Part shown: piece after piece, positions 56,981-64,000 of the stretch
Layout: every line of letters starts with the position of its first letter
Position numbering within the stretch: the stretch's first letter is position 1
Made by a program: the position numbers and the translations under genes
Notes under the pieces: generated by a model
The model's database searches: none
What the model was told of the DNA's origin: nothing
What the model saw: only the letters and a program-made list of their open reading frames with translations
Source: Galeruca laticollis
Lineage: Eukaryota > Arthropoda > Insecta > Coleoptera > Chrysomelidae
Reading direction: 5' to 3'
DNA length: 64,000 bases
NCBI GenBank assembly: GCA_963921935.1
Contig: OY998180.1
Coordinates: 44,787,231 to 44,851,230, forward strand

Positions 56981-58231
56981 CTAATTTATACTCATATCTT
57001 TTTCAAAATAACTATCTTCTTCTTGACTAGGCTGGATTAATTTATGAATATTAGGAGGTTTTCGAGGTTTGCCCTTTGGCCAGCCTTTCTTGATCTTTTT
57101 TCGTTCGCCTGTATCTGCGTTCGAATATGCAGAGCTATGGCTATCTTCTGAATCGCTTAGTGTGTCTTTTTCTTTCATATTTCTTTTTTCAGACTGGCAA
57201 TTCGAAGTATCTGACATATTAGACATGTCGTAACCTTGTTTTGGTGGTTCCATAGGGAAAAGTTGGCTAGGACCAGGTTGCGTCTTATCGATGAAGATAT
57301 CTGATATGGCTTTCTTTACTTGTTCTTTTATGACTTCTTTAATACTTGGTAATACTTGCGCTATGAAGTCATTATTTTGTGGATTACATTCTGTAGCTTG
57401 AGAGTAGGATCTGTTAGGAGTAGGTTTCATTGCCAAAACTCGTTTCTTTGCTTCATGGTAGCTGATCTTTTCTAATGTTCTCAATCGCTGGATATTCTTT
57501 TCTTCTACCAGCTTTGGGCAGTTTCTGTATCTTGCTGAATGATCGCCTCCGCAGTTAACACATTTCATAGGGTCAGTACAAGGTTCTCCTTGATGGGGGG
57601 GTTTTCCGCATATACATGAGGGTGCGTTCGGACAAGACGATGACATGTGACCAAATATTTGGCAATTGAAACATTTGACGGGGTTTGGGATAAAAGGACG
57701 CACTTCAAGGGAGTAAAATGCAGCTCTAATTTTAGGGGGCAGTTGAGGTTTGTTAAACGTGAGAATATGGGATGCTGAGTCTATGAGAGTTCCATCTTTC
57801 CGTGTTCGCATTCTTCTAACATTAACTACTCCTTGATCTTTAAGTTCTTCGATTAGTTCTTCTACTGTACAATTCAAGAAATCAGGACATGTAATTACTC
57901 CTTTAGCCTGGTTGAGACTGGTATGAGGTTTTACTTAAATATCAAAAGACCCAAGTTTTTTAGTTTCTAGAAGTTTTGATGCCTGAGGAGCTGACACTGT
58001 CTCTACTAGTAAGCCGTCTTTAATTTTCTTTATGTTTTTCAAATTTCCAACTATACCATATAACTGTTTCGATAATAAAAAGGGACTGACTTTATCAAAA
58101 TTCCCTTCATCTGTTCTTCCAATTACCAGAAACCGGGGAACAACATCCACCTTTTCCTGGCTAAGAGGGGGTCTTTTATCCATTTTTTGAGGAGAGGACT
58201 TCTCCTGTATGTTTTTTTGACTGAAAACCAT
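56981..58231 (-). pseudogene. LINE ORF1: Gag-like protein with zinc knuckles
   Basis: ATG at 58231; about 417 codons, one frame, interrupted only by TAA at 57937-57935. The C-terminal half has three Cys/His arrays: CFNCQIFGHMSSSC, CICGKPPHQGEPC and CVNCGGDHSARYRNC. The tail is Lys-rich (KKIKKGWPKGKPRKPPN). The N-terminal half has an RRM-like pattern (RFLVIGRTDEGNFDKVSPF). Such proteins bind LINE RNA. The 74-base gap to ORF2 contains no further frame. Confidence 0.85.
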
Positions 58232-58605
58232 ATAGTTCCCACGATTCGGGAAGTTTTGAAATACAGCTACGGCAGAGTGCTCCCTTGCCGCAGAGTCACC
58301 GTTAACGACCTACTACGTGTGGCCATCCACCTATCGGCACGGTACGAATTACACCTTCTGGTTACGGATTTTTACAGGTTTACTCCTGTCTTTGTGGAGA
58401 CCCCTAAAGGTCCCTCTCCCTCTCGCGTTAGCCCATCTGCTGTTAATTCGCCACCGGGGGTTGGTTACCCGATCTTGAACCTCCAGAGATGGTTACCAGG
58501 GTCTACCGACGTAGAGGTGCGAGTAGGAATTGGTAGGAGAGGCTATAAGAGTCGCTTCACTACCCTTTAGACCCCATCAATATATATTGAACATATGTAC
58601 ATATT

Positions 58606-60150
58606 ATGGCTGTTTTTGTTGGCGTTGATGATGATGAACAATTACTGTTGCAACAAATAGTTAATGATGCTGAAGAAGCCGAACAAGAAGCTGCGAGACC
58701 TCCCAGACGATTTTGGAATTAAATTGATCCATTTGAGGTCACGGAGGAATCATTTGTAAAAAATTACACACTATCAAAACATGTAGCTAGAGCTCTAGTA
58801 GAAGAGTTAGCACCATTTTTAATACCACCTACAAGAACTTCTGCTGTAGGCTCTACTACAAAGGTACATATTTATTTAGTGTACCTACCATGTAAATTAA
58901 AATATTAAATTATCTATTAAATATTCAGCAACAAAATATTGTAGGTTCTTGTAGCTCTAAACTTTTTTGGACAAGGATCATATCAAGAAGGTGTGGGAAA
59001 GCATATATTTAGTGCATTAAGTCAGTCAACAGTTAGTCGTTGTATTGAAGAAGTCTGTAATGCATTATGTAATGAGTTTATTTTAAATAGATACATCACA
59101 TTTCCCAACAATTTAACACAATTAAGGGATTTACGGAACAGGTATTTATTGGATATGTATAAATGTTATAATTAGGTACTCTTACTGATGACTTGTAACA
59201 ATTGAATTAAATTTGTTTCAGGTTTTATCAGAAATATGAATTTCCTGGAGTAGTTGGATGTGTTGATGGCACACATATAGCGATCAGTAGGCCAAATGAA
59301 AATGAACACGTTTATATAAATAGAAAACATTTTCATTCTATTAATGTTCAAGTGATAAGATCTTCTGTAATTTTGACGTTGGAAATTAAATAATAGATAC
59401 AATGTGTTCTAAAATATATAGGTATACCTACTTATTTATGTGAATAAGAAATAGAATTTTTTTCAGATTTGTGATGAGAACTTGAAAATACTTAGTTTGA
59501 ATACCCAATTTCCTGGAAGCTGCCATGATGCTTATATTTGGAGACAATCAAATGTATCAAATATAATGGAACACATTTTTCACCACTATAATGAGCCCTT
59601 TTTCTTACTTGGCGATGCAGGTATACTCTCTTTAATTTGATGTTTCTTTATGATTCTAATATGTATTTTCACACATTATACTATTCCAGCAAAACTTTTA
59701 TAATCCAAATCAACTACATATTATCAATAAAAATGAAATAGCAATTTTTTATTTTCAGGTTACCCTCTCCGACCATGGTTGCTTACTGCCATAGAAGATG
59801 CTCTTCCAGGGACTGCAGAGGAACGGTTTAGCAATCACTTAAGAAGTGTAAGAAGCAGCATAGAGAGGTGCATAGGACTTTGGAAAAACCGTTTTAGATG
59901 TCTATTAAAACATCGCACTTTGCACTATACACCAATAAAGGCATCAAAAATTGCTTTAGCTTGTGCTGTTTTACACAACATTTGCATAAATAATAATATG
60001 CCACACCCAAAAATAGATTATGATAATGATTTTAACATGTTTAACATTGATGTTGATCAAGATCTAGTAGCACCTGAGCCAGCAGTAAACCCAATGTTGA
60101 CTGCAGCTAGACAATTAAGAAGCAGAATAATTAGGACACATTACCAATAG
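58606..60150 (+). pseudogene. HARBI1-like Harbinger transposase, five exons, one premature stop
   Basis: Exons 58606-58863, 58945-59141, 59222-59351, 59467-59620 and 59759-60150 all have GT donors and AG acceptors and keep phase, giving 377 codons, a normal length for the family. DDE residues: Asp in VVGCVDGTHIAISRP (exon 3), Asp in LLGDAGYPL (exon 4/5 junction) and Glu in SSIERCIGLWKNRF (exon 5). The N-terminal part has SALSQSTVSRCIEEV, a helix-turn-helix-like segment. The sole defect is TAA at codon 39 (58720-58722). A downstream ATG after the stop could in principle start a shortened protein. A LINE lies immediately upstream. Confidence 0.88.
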
Positions 60151-60213
60151 TACAAATTTTATTTCAATATAAACATATTACAACTAAACCTTTACAGAAT
60201 AAATAAACTCATT

Positions 60214-60370
60214 TCAGTGCTGCACTGACAACCAATTTTGTTTGGCATTCACAATTTTTTAATAGTTCTATTATTTTATGTCTCTGCTCATTCGCCTTTC
60301 GTATTTCTAATAATTTATTGTTATCGTAATTCATTTTATGTTTCAAATAATGTTTTTTTGTCTCATTGCC
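60214..60370 (-). pseudogene. C-terminal tail of Harbinger Myb/SANT-like protein
   Basis: Minus-strand frame KHYLKHKMNYDNNKLLEIRK ... RHKIIELLKN ends at TGA 60216-60214. It resembles the charged helical tail of the second protein of Harbinger elements, which sits convergent to the transposase, as here. An in-frame stop at 60373-60371 and then unrelated sequence follow, so the DNA-binding N terminus is missing. Confidence 0.5.
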
Positions 60371-60389
60371 TCAATTACCCATACCACCG

Positions 60390-61205
60390 ACGTCGGTGTT
60401 GCAGGTTTTTGCGGTTTTCCTGTACACTCTGTGAATCTATTCACTAGCCAAATGGACCGACGATCGACGCACCCGCATTTTTGGATTTAAAATTATTATT
60501 ATGTCGCCGACCACCTTAAACAATCCCCGAACCACCGATGGCACGTCACCGCAACTTCTCTTAAATCTCAACAATTTATCATATTCTATACACTTTTAGT
60601 AGAAATACACTTTTCTTTCGAAAAATTATCAAAACCAATAAAAATCTCAATTACCAATATTTCATTATTATTCCTCCTTAATACCGAAGACATTTCAAAT
60701 TCAGTTAAAACACCCTTTTACGTCAAATAACTTCAACAATTTCTGACACCTAGCCAGGTCAACACACAGCTATGTATCGGCAACGATACATGGTTCGTCT
60801 TCCACATCTAACCAAAGGTGTATTCTTTGATCTAACACCCCTATCCTAGACACTTTTTGTCACGCCATCTCTTCTCACTTTTGAGCTTCGCTGCTTCCAA
60901 TCACCAACCCCTAACACCCCAAGATAACACAACCCTCCAGTTACTTTCTAGCGAAAAGCCCACTCAACAACTCTCAATCCTATACACTTTTTAGCAAATT
61001 TTTCCTAGTCACTTTTAAAAAACTTTCTAGACACTTTTAAACCCCAACCCAATTTCTCGGTCAACGCGCACTAAACCACCCAACAACCCCCCAAACCAAC
61101 CCTGAAGAGGAAACCTATCCTACACCAGGGCACCAACAAGAAAGACCAGCCAACCAAGAAAACTCCAACTCATCTCAAATCACTCACGAATAGGGGGCCA
61201 GAAGT
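60390..61205 (+). other. Possible 3' non-coding remnant of an errantivirus-like element
   Basis: C-rich, Pro/Thr-like sequence with repeated CACTTTTTAGCA and TAGTCACTTTTAAAAA phrases. Near its end CCCTGAAGAGGAAACCTATC parallels CCCTGCAGAGGAACTTATC at the 3' side of the first element (7097), including a purine tract. No frame is preserved. The origin is uncertain; the parallel is about 30 bases. Confidence 0.3.
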
Positions 61206-61859
61206 CGAGTCGTATTATTCCGTAAAATCATGAAATAGAATCTCATTTACCAAAAAAATCGATCGATTTGATAAGAGTCTAAAAACAGAATCCCACTGCT
61301 GGGTTGGTCGAAGAAACTATTAAATAAAAACATACCCGATAGAGATATTCTTAGGAACTACTATACATAATTTAAAATATGAATGTGAAGATCGTCGAAT
61401 AATATTATATTTATACCAGCTAACTTATTGCAAACATTCACAAAAGGGTGCCAAGGAAGGTCTCTCAAGAAGTCGAAGTTCTACCTTCTATTTAACTTGT
61501 AGTATTGCGATGTGTACTCTGTTAACTAACATCTAACATCCTTATATGAAGATCACAGATATTTTCAGGAAACTACGCCCAATGCCATTATGCAAAAGGC
61601 TATTGTAATTGATAAGAAGAAGAGTGTGTGGTGAAACTGAAAATGTAGAATACAAAAATTCCCTATCATTACTTACAAAAATCGATTGTCTATACTAACC
61701 TAAAAATCATTTAGTTTATACCTAAAAAGTGATAATGTAATTAGGGAATTAGACCAACTAATGCTTAAATTATTAAATTAATTCAGATGACATGTGAAAT
61801 AGGCGTTTCTGTTTATAAAAAACCCAGAAAAATCCAGGGATAGCATTAAATACTCCAAT
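61206..61859 (+). other. Upstream region of the CortBP2-like gene
   Basis: No frame; presumably 5' untranslated or promoter sequence of the gene starting at 61860, plus unassigned DNA. Confidence 0.4.
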
Positions 61860-62006
61860 ATGGCTACTAACAACATAGGAATTGACTGGCTGGGGTCTAT
61901 GGGTAGCTTAGGTGTTGGGGTTGATTTTGATAGTACATGTGAAAATCCAGGAACTTCTAATATGATTCAATTTGAACAAATGGATAGAACAAACGCAACT
62001 TTAAAG
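61860..62006 (+). CDS. First coding exon of a CortBP2/CTTNBP2-like gene
   Basis: ATG at 61860 opens 49 codons ending exactly at a donor (AAAG then GTTAGA). The sequence is Gly/Asp/Asn-rich (MATNNIGIDWLGSMGSLGVG), an N-terminal extension with no domain of its own. It joins in phase 0 to the exon at 62515, which carries the recognisable domain. It was chosen as the first exon because of the ATG, the phase match and lack of an upstream in-frame alternative that I could find. Confidence 0.55.
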
Positions 62007-62514
62007 GTTAGAACTTAATTCTGTCACATTATCAACCAACCAAAACTTAAAATTTGTTTTTATTTGTTGTTTCTCAGTACCCCTAAAATAAAAATACCAT
62101 TGACTTGGATTGAATTATGTTCAATGATATAGCTTTTATTATGAGTTGAAATAATAATCTTAGTAATGTTTTGATTACAAACATGTTAATTTTAAATCAG
62201 ATGTTACCTTATTGCAGTAACTATGTATTTTAATAATGAATGTGGATGACGAAAATAACAACAGTCAGGAAGTATTGATTAATATGCTAATTAGTACAGG
62301 TACAGCATAAAATGATGGACTTTTGTACAATGTTACAATATTGTTAGTGTCTAGAGTTGGTTGTGAGATATTTAAATATACCAAAATGTGCTGAAACAAA
62401 TAATGATTAACCATTCATACTAAACTTACATTTTTTAAATTGTTAAACCTCCAACTAACATACAACTCAATAACATTATACGTGGGATTACTTATGTTAA
62501 AGTATATTTTTTAG

Positions 62515-62616
62515 AGAAATCCAAAAATGGAACTGTCAAAAAATGATCTCATCAAATTGGTTACTTATTTTGAAGGAGAAATACAAGCTAGAGACATAGT
62601 GATTGCAGCTCTAAAG
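62515..62616 (+). CDS. Second exon, CortBP2-domain start
   Basis: Bounded by TTTTTTAG (acceptor) and AAAG/GTTAGT (donor); 34 codons, phase 0 on both sides. MELSKNDLIKLVTYFEGEIQ followed by ARDIVIAALK matches the conserved beginning of the CortBP2 domain of CTTNBP2, CTTNBP2NL and filamin-interacting proteins, where the vertebrate text is of the form LSKSEL...EGELEARDLVIEALR. Those proteins bind cortactin and act at the actin cytoskeleton (Drosophila Nausicaa is a relative). Later exons would lie beyond the window. Confidence 0.75.
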
Positions 62617-62662
62617 GTTAGTAAATAAATCAATAAATATTTATTTCTGAGATAATAGCACT

Positions 62663-64000
62663 TTAACCCGCAACAGCTACTGTAACGAAATGTTACGCTA
62701 TGACTATGAGCCGGTATAAGATACCGTTAAAAGGATATGGGAAAATTCGGATGTTTAAAATAAAAAAAACTACTGGAAATGCATAATATTTTATTGTTTG
62801 ACCTCTTAACAACATAATTAAACAAAAACACATATACAAATTACTGAATAAAACAAAAATTAATGGATCATTCTGAACACGTAATTATTTGGATATTATT
62901 TAAAAAACAACCTTTAAAAATAAAAAAAAACTATAATAAAGTTAAACATTAAAGAAAATTGTTTAACATACATGTAGTTAAGGTTATTTTATACAAATTA
63001 GTTTTTCAGATTCACCTATTCATCCCCACCCTTTACACAGTTGTAACAAACTTTTTGCGTATTCAAGACAAATGAGTCTGACATTTTCTACAAATATAAA
63101 ACATTTTTCTTTCAATAAGTCAGTATTTTGCCTTATCCCTGAGATCTCCAGAATTTTTCACCTCATTTTGGTCATTAACCCTCCAGGGAAAGGGTGACTT
63201 AGAATGCCATGACGGCACGGGTGTGGCCCATGGGAACCTATAACTATCTATAAAAAATGTATACTAATATACATATTTTTTTTTAAATAAAACGCTTAAC
63301 GTATTGTTCAATTGTTTATTTATGCATAACAATACATACAAACTTAGAAAAAACTTAAAAATATTTTTCTTTGGTATACTAAAACAACATTACATTTTTG
63401 ACATCATCGAAACAAAGGTTGCATAAAATTTACTCTGCGTTCACTTGGTGAACACAATCAATACAAAGTGGTTGTATATGTTCCAAACGAATCCACTTTG
63501 AACATTTTTGACAAAAATACCGCGTATTCCGATTTCTGCAGTAATGGCACTTTCCACGTTTGTGGTTGTTGTTAGGAGCAGTATTCGGATTCTGTAGTTG
63601 TATCCCTGTCAGTCGGCACGCAGTTTTTCGGGCCTCTCTGGGTATATGGTCATTTCTTGATCTTTTTTGTAATTGTTGTTTTACTAAATCAAGTGCCAAA
63701 TTTGTCAAAAATATTCTTCTAGACTTTGTACATTCATCGACTTTTTGGCAATTAGCCTTATAGATAATGTGTCCGTTAACACCAGCGATATTTATCATGT
63801 TATAGAACATAACCATTGGCCAACGTCGGGTATTTCTGTTCACTGAGTACTGTGCCATTTTTTGATCAGTGGAGTCAACTCCACCTTTAGTGGCATTATA
63901 ATATGTTATAATTTCGGGTTTATTCTGTTCTCCTGTATTCTCATCAATTTTTCCGTCACTATGCATTGAAGAAACTAATGGTACATTTTTTCTTTTTTTC
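62663..64000 (-). mobile_element. piggyBac-type element in the gene's second intron, right end outside window
   Basis: Minus-strand transposase text from 64000 to 63430. A TTAA at 62663-62666 followed by CCCGCAACAGCTACTG looks like a piggyBac end (TTAA target plus CCC start). TTAACCCTCCAGGG at about 63176 is an alternative. The stretch 62667-63429 holds no gene. Confidence 0.6.
63430..64000 (-). CDS. piggyBac-like transposase, C-terminal part, cut by the window edge
   Basis: The frame is open from 64000 to TAA at 63432-63430, about 190 codons visible. NVPLVSSMH precedes the YNATKGGVDSTDQKMAQYSV block with the third catalytic Asp region, then TRRWPMVMFYNMINIAGVNG. The C terminus has the piggyBac Cys-rich domain: CHYCRNRNTRYFCQKC followed by H, then CIDC. 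No stop or frameshift occurs in the visible part, so it may be intact. It lies antisense in the intron of the CortBP2-like gene. Confidence 0.88.
   Translation of the reverse strand, partial: KKRKNVPLVSSMHSDGKIDENTGEQNKPEIITYYNATKGGVDSTDQKMAQYSVNRNTRRWPMVMFYNMINIAGVNGHIIYKANCQKVDECTKSRRIFLTNLALDLVKQQLQKRSRNDHIPREARKTACRLTGIQLQNPNTAPNNNHKRGKCHYCRNRNTRYFCQKCSKWIRLEHIQPLCIDCVHQVNAE

Larger units (their letters stand above)
53058..58587 (-). mobile_element. Full-length-looking non-LTR retrotransposon with RNase H (I-like)
   Basis: Two frames (ORF1 with zinc knuckles; ORF2 with endonuclease, RT and RNase H), a 5' leader (58232-58575) and an A/TA-rich tail at about 53066-53080. ATCAATATATAT occurs at 53058-53069 and again at 58576-58587, a likely 12 bp target duplication. 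RNase H at the ORF2 C terminus places it among I, LOA or related clades rather than L1 or RTE. Each ORF has one in-frame stop. Confidence 0.9.

Noticed and set aside
1..64000. tRNA or rRNA genes
   Set aside because: No cloverleaf or rRNA-like block was recognised; the only tRNA-related sites are primer binding sites.

Overview
The window looks like gene-poor, transposon-rich chromosomal DNA of an insect. I infer this from the mix of element families: errantivirus-like and other Ty3/gypsy LTR elements, an RNase-H-bearing LINE, Penelope-like elements, mariner, hAT, PIF/Harbinger and piggyBac. A beetle or another insect with a large AT-rich genome fits, but nothing here fixes the order. Nearly all coding potential belongs to mobile elements, and most of it is damaged. 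The only likely host gene I can name is at the right end: two in-phase exons (61860-62006, 62515-62616) encoding the start of a CortBP2/CTTNBP2-family protein. A second, unnamed exon-like segment lies on the minus strand at 50641-50795.

Layout. 1-7130: env-bearing gypsy element (gag, pol, env; + strand), 5' end outside the window, frames broken by stops and one frameshift. 8174-8290: imperfect palindrome. 8748-9780: matrix-metalloproteinase-like pseudogene (+) abutting a protein-primed DNA polymerase B fragment (-) of Maverick/Polinton/adintovirus type. 10209-11015: hAT (ZBED/Buster-like) relic. 11984-34118: a 22 kb minus-strand Ty3/gypsy element whose LTRs contain a satellite-like array of about 170 bp monomers in 340 bp dimers, about 56 monomers in the 3' LTR (LTR 11.4 kb) and 8 in the truncated 5' LTR. 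34119-37553: a second partial copy of the same element, head to head with the first, making a large inverted repeat.

37576-44000: cluster of ten (TA)n tracts, Penelope-like 3' ends with hammerhead-like cores, a MITE and a foldback mariner with about 700 bp inverted repeats. 44093-45700: tandem repeats. 46794-47592: non-autonomous Harbinger. 47850-49945: gypsy fragment with a long integrase frame. 51800-52683: non-autonomous Harbinger with a Myb/SANT-like start. 52686-60370: a larger Harbinger, with five transposase exons and one premature stop, split by a nested LINE (53058-58587). 60390-61205: possible 3' remnant of another errantivirus. 61860 onward: CortBP2-like gene carrying a piggyBac element (-) in its second intron.

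The most interesting object is the giant satellite-bearing LTR and the inverted pair of elements around it. Next are the metalloproteinase/polymerase-B neighbourhood, the foldback mariner and the near-intact Harbinger transposase.
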